Part shown: positions 22,806 to 34,790 of the stretch, piece after piece | How positions within the stretch are numbered: position 1 is the first letter of the stretch | How the letters are laid out: every line of letters begins with the position of its first letter | Assembly: GCA_021613375.1 (NCBI GenBank) | Contig: CM038720.1 | Coordinates: 41,828,949-41,892,948, forward strand | Direction: 5' to 3' | DNA from: Megaleporinus macrocephalus | Taxonomy: Eukaryota; Chordata; Actinopteri; Characiformes; Anostomidae | DNA length: 64,000 bases | The notes under the pieces: generated by a model | What the model was told of the DNA's origin: nothing | Seen by the model: the letters and a program-made list of their open reading frames with translations, nothing else | Database searches by the model: none | Made by a program: the position numbers and the translations under genes

Positions 22806-23508
22806 GCTGTGTTCAGACTGCAGGCAAATCAGATTTGTTTCTCAGATTAGATCTGTTGAGTCGAGTTCCCTGTGACGCAACAAACACTTGAAATCTAATC
22901 TGAGCCGCCAGAGCGTCCAGACTGAGGTGCTGATGTACAAATCCCATTGGACTCGCATTTCGGACCACCTCTAATGTGGTTTGGATCTAATTTGCAAAAA
23001 TTGACTTTCATGTGGTTTTTAAATTAATACGGATATAAACAGTGTGTGTCATCACAAGTGGGTGTGGGTGCGGGTGAGTATGTATGTATGTATATATGTG
23101 GGTGCGTCACTGCCCCCTAGTGTGTGTGTGTGTGTGTGTTCACTAGTATGTGTGTATGTGTGTTTTACTGCCCTCTTTTGTGTATGTGTGTGTGTGTTCA
23201 CTAGTATGTGTATTTGTGTGTTTTACTGCCCCCTTGTGTGTGTGTGTGTGTTCACCAATATGTGTATTTGTGTGTTTTACTGCCCCCTTGTGTGTTTGTA
23301 TATATATATATATAATGTATGTATGTTGGTGTTTCACTGCCCCTAGTGTGTGTGTGTGTGTGTGTGTGTGTGAGAGTGTGTGTTTACTAGTTGTGTGACT
23401 GTGAGTGTTTTACTGCCCCCTAGTGCCCTTGAGGTTGCATTCCACCAAATAACAAATAGTTCTAAATTCATTTAAATTATAAATATCTGCAGTCTGGATG
23501 AAGCCTGT
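22806..23508. mobile_element. hAT-like MITE carrying a SINE-tail array
   Basis: GTGTTCAGACTGCAGGCAAA at the left and AATATCTGCAGTCTGGATGA at the right are imperfect inverted ends. The interior at 23040-23425 is the GT/CACTGCCCCCTAGTG tail type seen next to SINE heads elsewhere. Element boundaries are approximate and the family is inferred from the ends. Confidence 0.5.
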
Positions 23509-23557
23509 GTTCAGTGTGTATGTATTTGTGTATGTATACATGTTGTGATTAATGCCC

Positions 23558-23595
<38 letters not shown>

Positions 23596-23596
23596 G

Positions 23597-23777
23597 ACGG
23601 AGCTGGAGAACGTGGAGGCGACGCAGGGCATGTCCTCAGAGACGGCAGTGACGTTTCTCAGCAGGCTGATGGCCATGGTGGACGTGCTGGTGTTCGCCAG
23701 CTCCCTCAACTTCAGCGAGATCGAGGCTGAGAAGAACATGTCCTCTGGAGGACTGATGCGGCAGTGTCTGCGACTGG
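23597..23777 (+). CDS. nbea: nbea window exon 6
   Basis: Encodes residues 523-582 plus one base, [40 protein letters not shown] and [20 protein letters not shown], near-identical to mammalian NBEA as recalled. The acceptor TTAG directly follows a (GT)n microsatellite rather than a normal pyrimidine tract. The donor is CTGG|GTACGG, and the split codon completes as Val. Confidence 0.96.
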
Positions 23778-24174
23778 GTACGGCTTTATGTCTGACATAC
23801 AGCACCGTGTAAAAGTCTGAGCCTTCTGAGCTGATAGTTTAAAAGTCTTTATCTGATCAATAAGTGTCTGTTCGCCCATAAGAACACAAAACATTACCTA
23901 CTGTTTTATAAGATGATGTAACACAGATCTAAACATGGAATGTGCTGCAGGCGTCATATTTGATTGGATATATATTTGGCGTTTGTGAAACACAGAAGTT
24001 TTAAGTCGAGCAGAGTTTACTGTTCACTGCTTCCATTTCAAACGCCCCTATTCTTTACGAGGAAGTCACAGATGAACCTGAAGAGTGTCTAGACGTATAT
24101 GCAAAGGATTAATTAATTAATATTGCTGTATTAACTAATTATTTACAGGCATCCAAAAACATTTATACAGGTCA

Positions 24175-24600
24175 AAAAGTCTTAAGACAAGGCCGTCATG
24201 TACCAGATCAAACAAGACCAGAATTGTCTCAAAAATCGATTGATACAATCAGATTTGTATTATCTTTTGTGGTTCAAACGTTATCAACACAGAAAGTTGC
24301 AACAACAACCACATTGAACCACACAGATCTGAAGGCGCAGTTCAGCACCAGGGACAGCTCTGAACATGTTGTTGTCAATGTGGTTGTTGTTGCAACTGCC
24401 TGTGTTGATGTTTGAACCGCAAGAGATATTGCAGATCTGATTTCTGAGACAATTCCGATCTTCTTTGATCTGCTGCACGACCACCTTCCCATTGGAAAAA
24501 CGTGCACTTGATCCAATATGGCGGCTTTGAAGATGTCCATAGCCTAAAAGATAGGCCCCCCTCACCCATTACTTGCTGGGGTATTCAGATACATAAAATA
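24175..24600. mobile_element. foldback element family A, copy 1
   Basis: Left arm (about 24190-24330) and right arm (about 24365-24500) are reverse complements: AAAGTTGCAACAACAACCAC against GTGGTTGTTGTTGCAACT, and GACCAGAATTGTCTC against GAGACAATTCCGATC. The outer right end reads CCCATTACTTGCTGGGGTAT. Other copies are at 29255-30270, 40375-40795 and 63535-64000. It has no gene and is a non-autonomous element of unknown name. Confidence 0.75.
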
Positions 24601-24604
24601 AAAG

Positions 24605-24757
<153 letters not shown>

Positions 24758-24767
24758 TGCTTTGGGT

Positions 24768-24912
24768 GCAGTCGTGGGCTGAAGGTTAGGCATTAGTAGC
24801 CAGTTCGATTTCCTGGACCAACAGCTGGATGAGGTGGATGGTGGATGAGGCTGCCCACCACTCTGGCAAGTGTACTCACTGCCCCCTAGTGTGTGTTCAG
24901 TAGTACATATAT
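24768..24912 (+). mobile_element. SINE-like fragment
   Basis: GCAGTCGTGGGCTGAAGGTT, the B-box-like CCAGTTCGATTTCC and a tail CTCACTGCCCCCTAGTGTG match the SINE heads at 7767 and 53103. The tail is short here, which helps separate the SINE body from its tandem tail. Confidence 0.6.
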
Positions 24913-25026
24913 ATATATGTGGGTATTTAGTTCTATATCAAATAGTTCTATATTCTAATCATACTAGTGTTCTTTTATCTCTCACTCTGACTAGGAGATT
25001 GTACGATTGTCTTCAGCTTAGAAGGC

Positions 25027-25141
<115 letters not shown>

Positions 25142-25142
25142 G

Positions 25143-25267
25143 TGTGTTGTGTTGCTGTGCGGAACTGTCTGGAGTGCAGGCAGAGACAGAGAGATCGAGG
25201 CAGCAAGTCTTCACTGCCTATCAGCAAAACCCAGGAGAACCTTCAGAGCGTAGCATCCGCCAGCAAG
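25143..25267 (+). CDS. nbea: nbea window exon 7
   Basis: Encodes residues 583-624, VCCVAVRNCLECRQRQRDRG, then SKSSLPISKTQENLQSVASA and SK. The Cys/Arg-rich first half is conserved in NBEA. The Ser/Gln-rich second half differs from the mammalian form as recalled (SSHGSSKPQEVPQSVTATAA) but keeps the final Ala-Ser-Lys. The exon is bounded on the left by (CT)55 and on the right by a CA-rich repeat starting at its weak donor AAG|GTCTCA. Confidence 0.94.
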
Positions 25268-25960
25268 GTCTCACACACACTTACTTGTACACATACACAC
25301 ACACACACACACTGATAAACTCAATAACACACACATACTCATAAACTCACACGCACACTCAATAACACACACATACACACACACTCACTAACACACACAT
25401 ACTCATACACACACACTCACGGACATACATACAAACAATTTCACTCACACACATACTTGCAAACACACATACACACACACTTCAAAGCATAAACAAGCTT
25501 AAACCTAAGCTGATGCTCACATGTACCATATACAGTACTATGCAGTGTCAGAGACCACTCTGATCACTCTCTCATTCACTTCCCACTCAGACGGCTGATT
25601 AGTTCATGTCTCTGAGACACGTCTACGGAGGTTACATAAAACGAGAAGATTAAAGGATAAGAAGTAAAAAAAAAGGGTTTTAAAATGATTCTGTCCATCC
25701 TTCCACTGTGAGTCCATCCAACACCACTGATGTGTTTGGAGTTGTGGGAAGCAGAAAATAAGAGCTGTAATAAAAGCCGAGCATATGAACGTGATGAAGG
25801 TCTCTGAGTTCTGCTCAGTGCTGTGTGTGTTGAAGCTACGCTGAGAGAAACTGGTTAGATTAAATGAAGAACTCGTTTGTGAGGAGGAAGGAGATTAGCC
25901 GCCGGATGTAAACAGTGGAGTGCTGTGTAACAGTGCGCCGTTGTGTTGTCTGTGTTTTAG
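25268..25960 (+). other. nbea intron after exon 7
   Basis: A 693-bp intron. 25268-25480 is a CA-rich compound repeat (CACACACATACTCATAAACT type). The rest is unrecognised and ends in GTGTTTTAG. Confidence 0.85.
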
Positions 25961-26068
25961 AGTGCCATAGCCAATGTCCCCCGTAACCTCTCTCCCATCA
26001 AGGACCCTGACAGGCTGCTGCAGGACGTCGACATCAACCGCCTGAGAGCTGTCGTCTTCAGAGACGTG
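25961..26068 (+). CDS. nbea: nbea window exon 8
   Basis: Encodes residues 625-660, SAIANVPRNLSPIKDPDRLL and QDVDINRLRAVVFRDV, phase 0 at both ends. The LSPIKDPDRLLQDVDINRLR block is a hallmark of NBEA. The acceptor is TGTTTTAG and the donor GTG|GTGAGA. Confidence 0.96.
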
Positions 26069-26992
<924 letters not shown>

Positions 26993-27161
26993 GATGACAG
27001 TAAACAGGCTCAGTTCCTGGCTCTGGCTGTCGTCTACTTCATTTCTGTCCTCATGGTGTCTAAATACCGGGACATCCTGGAGCCACAGCGTGAGATTGGC
27101 AGGTCCAGCAGCCTATCAGGAAGGAGCATCCGACAAGAGATTAATTCCCCCACCAGCACAG
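26993..27161 (+). CDS. nbea: nbea window exon 9
   Basis: Encodes residues 661-716 plus one base, [20 protein letters not shown] and [20 protein letters not shown], ending INSPTST. The hydrophobic [14 protein letters not shown] segment looks like a buried helix rather than a true membrane span. The acceptor is TTGTGCAG and the donor ACAG|GTGAAG. In the mammalian protein as recalled, a VVVIPSIPHP-type insert of about 32 residues follows here and is not seen in this window. Confidence 0.96.
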
Positions 27162-27390
27162 GTGAAGCTCGGGAAGACTCCTCCCCCTCCACAGCTGCAC
27201 GCTGCGTCCCTCTGACCGCCGCAGTGTCCTTGAAAAAGAGCTGGAGTGTGTTTATGGGACGCGGGGGTTTAACCAGAGACTAGATCCATATATGAATATG
27301 TAGCCTCGTCACCGTGGACAGGTTTCTCCTTTTCTTCTTTCTGACAGAGAAACTCCCATTCTCTCCATCTCTCTCTCTCTCTCTCTCTCA

Positions 27391-27428
<38 letters not shown>

Positions 27429-27466
27429 ATCTCTCTCTCTCTCTCACTCTCCATCTCTCTCTCTCA

Positions 27467-27520
<54 letters not shown>

Positions 27521-27626
27521 ATCTCTCTCCCTCTCTCCCTCTCTCTCTCTCTCTCTCTCACTCTCCATCTCTCTCTCTCACTCTCCATCTCTCTCTCTCT
27601 CTCTCACTCTCCATCTCTCTCTCTCA

Positions 27627-27676
<50 letters not shown>

Positions 27677-27800
27677 ATCTCTCTCCCTCTCTCTCTCTCT
27701 CCATCTCTCTCTCTCACTCTCCATCTCTCTCTCTCTCTTTCTCTCTCTCTCCATCACACTCTCCATCTCTCTCCATCTCTCTCTCTCTCTCTCCATCACA

Positions 27801-27877
<77 letters not shown>

Positions 27878-27880
27878 TCA

Positions 27881-27924
<44 letters not shown>

Positions 27925-28584
27925 ATCTCTCTCCCTCTCTCTCTCTCCATCTCTCTCTCTCACTCTCCATCTCTCTCTCACTCTCCATCTCTCTCTCTCT
28001 TTGCCACTCTGTCTCTCTCTGTCACTCTCTGTCTCTGTCTCTCTCTGGGTCTCTCTCTGTCACTCTCTGTCTCTCTCTCTCTCTCTGTCTTTCTCTTTAT
28101 CTTTCTGTCTCTCGCTCTCTCTGTCTCTTGCTCTTTCTCTTTCTGTCTCTCGCGCTCTCTCACTCTCTCTCTCCTTCTCATTCTGCCACTCTCTGTCTCT
28201 CTCTGTCACTCTCTGTCTCTCTCTGTCACTCTCTGTCTCTGTCTCTCTCTGGGTCTCTCTCTGTCACACTCTGTCACTCTCTGTCTCTCTGTCTTTCTCT
28301 TTATCTTTCTGTCTCTCACTCTCTCTGTCTCTCGCTCTCTCTCTCTTTCTCTCTCTCTCTCGCTCGCGCTCTCTCTCTCTGTCCGTCTGTCTGTCACTGA
28401 ACACAAAATTACAACCACATGGCCCGATACATTAGACACACTAGTTATCAATCACCTTGAAGTAGATCCGCTGCTCTAGCTCTTCAGGAACACTGAGAGA
28501 GTGGCTCCTCACCACTGCCTGGTTGTTTAATCCCCCTGAATCTGCACCAGTACCTTTAATGCTGTGTTTCTCTTCTGTGTACAG
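27162..28584 (+). other. nbea intron after exon 9
   Basis: This 1.42-kb intron is mostly a pyrimidine-only array (27360-28395). Short unrecognised flanks remain, with a C/T-poor 3' end leading to TGTGTACAG. Confidence 0.85.
27360..28395. repeat. CT-rich tandem array with CACTCTCCAT units
   Basis: CTCTCT runs are punctuated by CACTCTCCATCTCTCTC units in the first two thirds and by CTGTCACTCTCTGTCTCTG units later. About 1 kb of near-pure pyrimidine on the plus strand. A 373-codon Leu/Ser open frame across it is an artefact. Confidence 0.95.
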
Positions 28585-29056
28585 AAAATCCATCCTCCTT
28601 CTCGGACGGCGGCCGCTTGGAGCGCCCCCTGGAGGAGCTCCCTCTGGAGGGCTCTCTGCCCCACACAGACTCGGGCATTGGGGACGAGCAGGTGGGCAGC
28701 ACCCTCAACGGCTCAGAGCTGGGAGGTGAAGCCTCAGGGGGCTCTACGGGGTCTGGCGGCGGTCCAGATGCTATGAGTGAGCTGCTGTGCACCCTTTCCT
28801 CAGAAGTGCGCAAGTCCCGCGAGTCCCTCTTAGAATCGCCGCCCGGTGTGGACGTCCACCTTAAACCGGCCGCCTCCATCTCCAGCATCAGCCAAGCCAA
28901 CAAGGGCATCAATGTGAAGGAGATCCTGAAGAGCCTGGTGGCAGCGCCGGTGGAGGGTGCAGAGGCGGGGCCTGAGCCTCAGCCGTACCACCCTGACCCC
29001 GCCCTGAAGAGGGAGGCTGCCGCCATGCTGCCCATGCAGTTCCACTCTTTCGACAG
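28585..29056 (+). CDS. nbea: nbea window exon 10 (Ser/Pro-rich linker)
   Basis: Encodes residues 717-873 plus two bases. Conserved islands are LPHTDSGIGDEQVGSTLNGS, DAMSELLCTLSSEVRKSRES, SSISQANKGINVKEILKSLV, AAPVEGAEAGPEPQPYHPDP and ALKREAAAMLPMQFHSFDR. Between them the sequence is Gly/Ser/Glu-rich and fish-specific. Codon third positions are GC-rich as in exon 2. The acceptor is TGTACAG and the donor ACAG|GTAGAC. This linker lies between the conserved middle and DUF1088 and has no defined fold. Confidence 0.96.
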
Positions 29057-29147
29057 GTAGACAATTGCACCAAGAGCCGTGCATCTTTTGCACAGCTAGC
29101 TTCAAGTTATACATTGTGTGAAATTTCAGTGCAACTTGAAATACAAA

Positions 29148-29186
<39 letters not shown>

Positions 29187-29254
29187 TTATATAAAAAATA
29201 ATATAAAGTCTAGATAATGAGAAATTGAATAGCTCACTTGTATACACAGTAATC

Positions 29255-30270
29255 AGAAGTCACAGGAAAGTGACGTATCAGAATACCCCAGTAAGTAACG
29301 GGTGAGGGCAACAACAACAACCACATTGAACAACATGTTCAGTGTGCTGTCCCTAGTGCTGAACACAGACCTGAAGGTGCAGTTCAGCACCAGAGACAGT
29401 ACTCTGAACATGTTGTTCAATGTGGTTGTTGTTGTAACTTTCTGTGTCAATGTTTGAACCACAAGAGATATTACAAATCTGATTACATTAATCGATTTCT
29501 GAGACAGTTCTGGTCTTCTCTGATTCACTACGCGACCACCTTCACATTGCGCTGTAAGATCACCGAAGCCAGTCAGATCTGTGCATATTGGGGCATGTGG
29601 CGCGCACACAGGCGAGTTACTAAGCTAGGAGCAGCAGCCGGAGACTAAAGCGAGTCAGAGAGAAAAACGAGCTCTAAAAACAAAAAAGTGAACAGAGAGA
29701 ACTGAGTGTTTAACAGGAACGGTTCTGGAATGGATCTGCTCGTCTAGTTCTGGAGAACACCGCTCTGTACAACCAACATGTTAATCTGTGAAGCTGAGTT
29801 AACAAGAAGACACACATTTATTTACTTTCTTTATAAATAAACACTTTAAGATGCTTTTTTCTGATTTTTTTTTTAAATGTAGCTTGTTTTATTAAAGTGA
29901 GGAAAGAAAAACATTTATTATTAGTTTATAAATAATTCATTCAGTTCAGTATTTAATCAGTAAATATACTGAAATATACTGAACGGTATGTATGATGTGT
30001 TGGTGTTTCAGTAGCTGATGGTATAAGATGCTGATACTAGACTACTTCAGTAAACAGATACACCACTGAATCAGAACACACGCTAGAGATGATGTTGGTC
30101 CAGACCCGCCTGAGGAGATCTCCTCTAACTGGACCTTACTGACTCTAATTAAATACCCCTGGTCTAAAAGATAGGTCCCCTCACCTGTTACGTGCTGGGC
30201 TATTCAGATACATCATTTTCACTTTCCTTTCTAAAATAAAAGTGTGTCCTAATACTTTTGACTCGCCCTG
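29255..30270. mobile_element. foldback element family A, copy 2, probably interrupted
   Basis: The core palindrome at 29300-29560 matches copies at 24.2, 40.4 and 63.8 kb (GTTCAGTGTGCTGTCCCTAG loop). A matching outer end, AAAAGATAGGTCCCCTCACC to GACTCGCCCTGTAG, appears only at 30165-30275. About 570 bp of other sequence therefore separates core and terminus. Boundaries are approximate. Confidence 0.6.
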
Positions 30271-30794
30271 TAGTTAATACAACCAACAGAATCAACGCTG
30301 GTTCACCAACAATGTTCCTACATCACATGCTCTGTTTTATTTTATTGTCTTATTGAAACTAGTCGCTTGAAATGATATCACTGGTGAACAAGGTCACATG
30401 GTATGTGGTTAAGCTGGTTGCAACCGTTCCATTTTAATCAAGATTCTTATAAGTTGCAGGAGGCTTTATGTTATGCACCTCAAATGAAACTGTATTTCAT
30501 GCAAGTTGCAAACAACCTGGGTTAGCAGAGCCAGGCTTACATATATAAACATCCAAGATGCTGTACATTCACATTATTTTGAAATTAGGATTTTATTGCC
30601 AGAGTTAGGGGTGGTGATATAATTCGAATGAAGTATTTTGTTTAATCTTTATAGCATATAGCAATTTATATAGCAACCCAGTGTCACATTAGAAAAGATA
30701 TAGCCAAAATGTTATCACAGTGGTAATTAATACTATTGAATATTGATACTTATCATAGCTTTTTAGTTTTACAACTGTATCATTATTTATAAAA

Positions 30795-31310
30795 ACTACA
30801 CTTCCAGTCAAAAGCTTTGACACACCTACCTGAATATATATGTTTATAGTTATAAAGATGTTTAGATCTGAATGTGTTGAGAGACGAGTGTAAACAGTGA
30901 AGTTGGAGCCCATGTACACAGATATTACTAAAACAAACATTTGAGTGTATTTAAATGTAAAAATGAGAATGTATATTTTTATAAGAGCTATAAAACCACC
31001 AAACCTGTTTATCAGAACAAGATCTCAGCATCTACACTATCTTCTTCAGTCCTGTTAGAGAAGCAGCTCATGTGGCTCCTCATGAAGCTGCTGGTCAGAA
31101 TGTTCAAAGTATGTAAACCTGCATCAGAGCAAATGAGCTCATTTCTAAAAGACCCTCTAAACATTCTTTAAACACAGCCAGATGTTTAATTCTGCTCCAG
31201 CAATAATTCTATACCGACTATTCTATAGTTCTGATCTCCTCACACTTATTCACTAATATTAATACTATTCATATAGTACACATAAGAAGAACCTGGTCCA
31301 AACTTTTATG
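30795..31310 (-). mobile_element. Tc1/mariner-type MITE, copy 2 (inverted)
   Basis: This is the reverse complement of 26260-26780: it starts CACTTCCAGTCAAAAGCTTT and ends ACCTGGTCCAAACTTTTATG. The two copies flank window exons 9 and 10 in opposite orientation. Confidence 0.8.
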
Positions 31311-32217
31311 AAATTGTGTATATAAGGAAGACTGTTCTGAGTGAATGGCTAGACTTCGTCTCGTCTAAGGGAGTAACTGGCTGATTAATAGTCAAGTCAG
31401 CAACTGTTCAAGCTCAAGTCTGTCTGTTTTTGATCATTATGTTTATTGATTTATTGCCTGACACATACTTTAAATTACATTAGATACGTGTTTGGACTAT
31501 TTTGAGCCTCTCACTCCTCTAAAAGTGAGGTGAGTTTTAGTTCATCCTTTATTTTTGGCAGCGTTGGATCTCCAGATCTCTGGGTCTCTGGTCGCTGCTG
31601 TGTTCTCCTGCTGAACATTTCCTCCTCCTCTAAGCTCCACTTCCTGTTTAAGCTTTTTCTCTGCTGCCTATGGGCTCTGTAGCCTTTGGGACACACATGC
31701 TTTTGTGTGTGGAATCTGCAGTACACACAAACACACACTCAAACCTCCCCAGAACACTGATCTGCTTTGTTCTTCCCAATTAAGAAAACCTGATAAATAA
31801 AACATGCCCCAGATTATACTGTACATCATTTATGAGCTCCTTAAATATGAATAATTGATAACAAAGGGTTAATATTTTATCAAAAGCTCCTTTTCTAGCT
31901 ACTTGGTTCTGCTTGTGCTCTGCTCGTCCATTGAGGAGACCATTAGTTGGTGGAACTGATAGTGTTGACTAGGGCTGGGTATCTGTACCAGTACCTCCAG
32001 CTAGGATTCCTTCTTTTACTAACAGACTGGAAGTGGGTGTGGTTTAAACCTGATCTGAACTGGTGGTGATGAAAAAGACTTCACTGCAGCTGATTGCTGA
32101 CTAATCTGCTGACGTTGCATACAGAGTGTAATTTACACAACCAAGCACGGATTTAGTTATAAGCCATTTTTAAAGAACTTGGTATTGAATTTCAGTGTCG
32201 ACCCTCAATAAATCTCA

Positions 32218-32400
32218 CAGTGCAGCTTGAAAGTTTCTGAACCCTTTATTATTTCTTAAAGCCTAAAACATGATCAGATCTCATACCAGTAGATAAAGAG
32301 AACAGAATAAATAAATAAGTTTAAATAGTAAACAGTTTAAATTCCTGTTCTGAAGTGAGTATTAAAGTAATTTTTGACAAAAGTATGTGAACCTCAGCTT
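32218..32400. mobile_element. Tc1-type element remnant
   Basis: GCAGCTTGAAAGTTTCTGAA at the left and AAAGTATGTGAACCTCAGC inside resemble the ends of the family also present at 60416-61215. Only the terminal region survives. Confidence 0.5.
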
Positions 32401-32541
32401 TTAGAAACTGCTGTAAACAACCTAGGCAGCAAAACCAAGCAGGTCCTGTAACTGTTAATCAGCTCTGTACCTTGACTTGGGGGTGTCTTGGTCCATGACC
32501 ACTTGCAGAACTCTGGACTTTGATTCATCAGATCCATTTAC

Positions 32542-32712
32542 CTAGACGTTCTGGTTTATCTATTACCGTCTGCAGTTAAAGTCTGTTACTGAGGAATAAA
32601 AAACTTATGAGAACTCTTTAAGAAGTCTTCCAGGTGAGGGTAAGTTAACTCTAGCACTAGTGCATGAACGGTAAATGCACCAGGTTGATATTTGATGTGT
32701 TTAATTATTTTG
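32542..32712. repeat. 170-bp direct repeat, copy 1
   Basis: From CTAGACGTTCTGGTTTATCT to GATGTGTTTAATTATTTT this matches 34085-34252 almost exactly. It is itself bracketed by a roughly 54-bp duplication (32482-32535 and 32714-32768, GGTCCATGACCACTT type). Confidence 0.85.
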
Positions 32713-32859
32713 GAGGTGTCTTGGTCCATGACCACTTATAGAACTCTGGACTTTGATTCATCATATCCAAAATACAGCAGTTTACAATCAGAATATAGAA
32801 TTTAGAAATATTTATCATTTGTGTTTGTACACAGAGACATATGACCTCCACAATTTGCA

Positions 32860-32987
32860 CACACTAGGGAGCAGTGAAACAAACACACACACACTAAGGG
32901 GCAGAGAAACACCAACATACAAACACAGACTAGTGAACACACACATTAGCGAATGGTAAAACGCCCACACACACTAGGGGCCAGTGC

Positions 32988-33036
<49 letters not shown>

Positions 33037-33297
33037 GAACACACAAACAAGGGGCAGTGAACAAAAAAAACCCAAAAAAAAACAAATAAAAAAAACACAC
33101 TCGCACACTAGTGAACACGCACACTATGTGCCAGTGAAACACTTACATATACACACACACTAGGGGGCAGTGAAACACCCCCATACACACACACACACAC
33201 ACGCACTTGTGAACACACAAACAAGGGGTAGTGAAACACCCCCCCCTCCCAAAAAAAAACAACACAACAAACACACTCATACACTAGTGAACACCCC

Positions 33298-33331
<34 letters not shown>

Positions 33332-33435
33332 AGTGAAGACATGCACACTAGGGGGCAGTGAGCACACTTGCCCGGAGTGGTAAGCAGCCCTATTAACAGT
33401 ACCCGGGGAGCAGTTGAGGGTTGATGTTTTAATGA
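32860..33435 (-). mobile_element. SINE tail array, reversed, with part of a head
   Basis: CA-rich units with CACTAGGGGGCAGTG are the reverse of the tails at 7.9 and 53.2 kb. At 33345-33435, GGGGCAGTGAGCACACTTGC and ACCCGGGGAGCAGTTGAGG match the SINE-body 3' part on the minus strand. Confidence 0.6.
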
Positions 33436-33754
33436 AGTCGGTTCCGGGGTCTGTATCTGCTGATATGATTAATACAGATTAATGCACATACAGTATACAA
33501 ACCAGCTGCACAGTAATTTACTGTGTTTAGGACTGACCCGCCCAGCAGAAGTGGTAGAGCTGAACAGTGTTTAGATGTTATGTGTTTTCCTGTTTACTTA
33601 CCCGCTGTTTGTTTTTAATACTTTAAATAATACTGCAATTAATTTTTAATAACGTTCCTAAATGTTCTGCTGGTATGAGATGTTACAAGTGAATGGCTAG
33701 ATTACTTCTCTTACCCTGCTGTCTATTCAGAAATGAAAATGTTTGTTTGATCTA

Positions 33755-33797
<43 letters not shown>

Positions 33798-33807
33798 TCT
33801 CTAACAG

Positions 33808-33962
33808 GAGTGTGGTTGTACCAGTGAAGAAGCCTCCTCCGGGCAGTCTTGCTGTGAACACTGTTGGCACTCCCACCACCAGCACTGTTCCTTCGTCTGG
33901 CAGCACACCTAACATCTTCGCTGCTGCCACTGCGACACCTAAGAGCATGATTAACACGACAG
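33808..33962 (+). CDS. nbea: nbea window exon 11
   Basis: Encodes residues 874-925 plus one base, SVVVPVKKPPPGSLAVNTVG, then a Ser/Thr/Pro-rich stretch ending ATPKSMINTT. It matches NBEA closely at both ends. A (GT)n tract and CTCTCTAACAG precede the acceptor; the donor is ACAG|GTACAC. The exon lies between two copies of a 170-bp direct repeat. Confidence 0.95.
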
Positions 33963-34084
33963 GTACACAGTCCTGGGGCGAAATATAAGGGGGGGCTGTA
34001 TACCAGTTTAGTCCCTCTTGGTGTTAGTTACTCTGAGTTTTTTATTTATTTTTTTTATTTTTATTTATTTACGCTGTGAGTGTT

Positions 34085-34252
34085 CTAGACGTTCTGGTTT
34101 ATCTATTACCGTCTGCAGTTAAAGTCTGTTACTGAGGAATAAAAAACTTGAGAACTCTTTAAGAAGTCTTCCAGGTGAGGGTAAATTAACTCTAGCACTA
34201 GTGCATGAACGGTAAATGCGTCAGGTTGATATTTGATGTGTTTAATTATTTT
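34085..34252. repeat. 170-bp direct repeat, copy 2
   Basis: Matches 32542-32712 in the same orientation with a handful of changes, such as ACTTGAG for ACTTATGAG. Confidence 0.85.
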
Positions 34253-34349
34253 ATTGTTATTTTTTAGGATTGTTACTTATTATTACTGAGCTAGTCTATC
34301 AGTGAGTGAGTAGAAATGTCCTGAATGCCTTTTTTGGGTGTCGGTAATA

Positions 34350-34790
34350 ATCAGCCAACGTTAGAGATTTGTTCCAGTGCGGCGTTCGTACAAGCATAAG
34401 GACTTCTTTTGCTTTGGTAATAGCCTAAATCTCCAGAACAGAGCTCCGCTGGAGAGGCTGCTTTATTCTCAAGTGTTGTTCTGGAGAACTCTGAATGCTG
34501 TAGTGTTTCGCAGTTCGCTTGTTTTTTATAGCCGCCGTTTACATTGTGTGTGATAGTTTCATGACGTATGGACCAATAGAAATGCTCCAAAATAGCATGG
34601 TCAAAAATCTGGTTCCATTGACTCACATTAAAGGGAAGTATGTTTTTGTCTTCTCTTGTAAAGTTGCCATGTTTTTCTTTGGACAGCGACAAAACTTCAA
34701 AATTAAAAAATAAGAATCTGCCCAACAAACAAACAGGCAAGTTTTTCCCACTGTAGCCAAAACATGTAATTTTGCATTTTGTACTCAAAA
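34350..34790. mobile_element. GACCAATAGAAATG repeat family copy
   Basis: Shares GACCAATAGAAATGCTCC, a following TTCTCTTGTAAAGTTGCCAT and TTTCTTTGGACAGCGAC with copies at 35300-35430 and, inverted or rearranged, 48290-48480. A shorter copy starts at 11996. No coding function is evident. Confidence 0.6.

Larger units (their letters stand above)
16956..23596 (+). other. nbea intron after the microexon
   Basis: A 6.6-kb intron dominated by the AT-rich array at 17590-21070. Sequence at 17000-17350 and 21070-22640 is unrecognised apart from a (GT)n tract near 21447-21483. A (GT)n tract lies at 22648-22701. A hAT-like MITE (22806-23508) contains a GT-rich SINE-tail array (23040-23425). A further (GT)n tract (23561-23594) runs into the acceptor of exon 6. 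Confidence 0.8.
29057..33807 (+). other. nbea intron after exon 10
   Basis: A 4.75-kb intron. It holds a (TA)n tract (29149-29180), foldback family A copy 2 (29255-30270), a MITE (30795-31310), a partial Tc1-type element (32218-32400), a short direct-repeat unit (32542-32712), a CA-rich reversed SINE tail with part of the head (32860-33435) and (GT)n (33761-33796) close to the acceptor. 31320-32200 is unrecognised. Confidence 0.8.

Noticed and set aside
27314..28435. A 373-codon plus-strand Ser/Leu frame
   Set aside because: It is a read of the CT-rich simple array.
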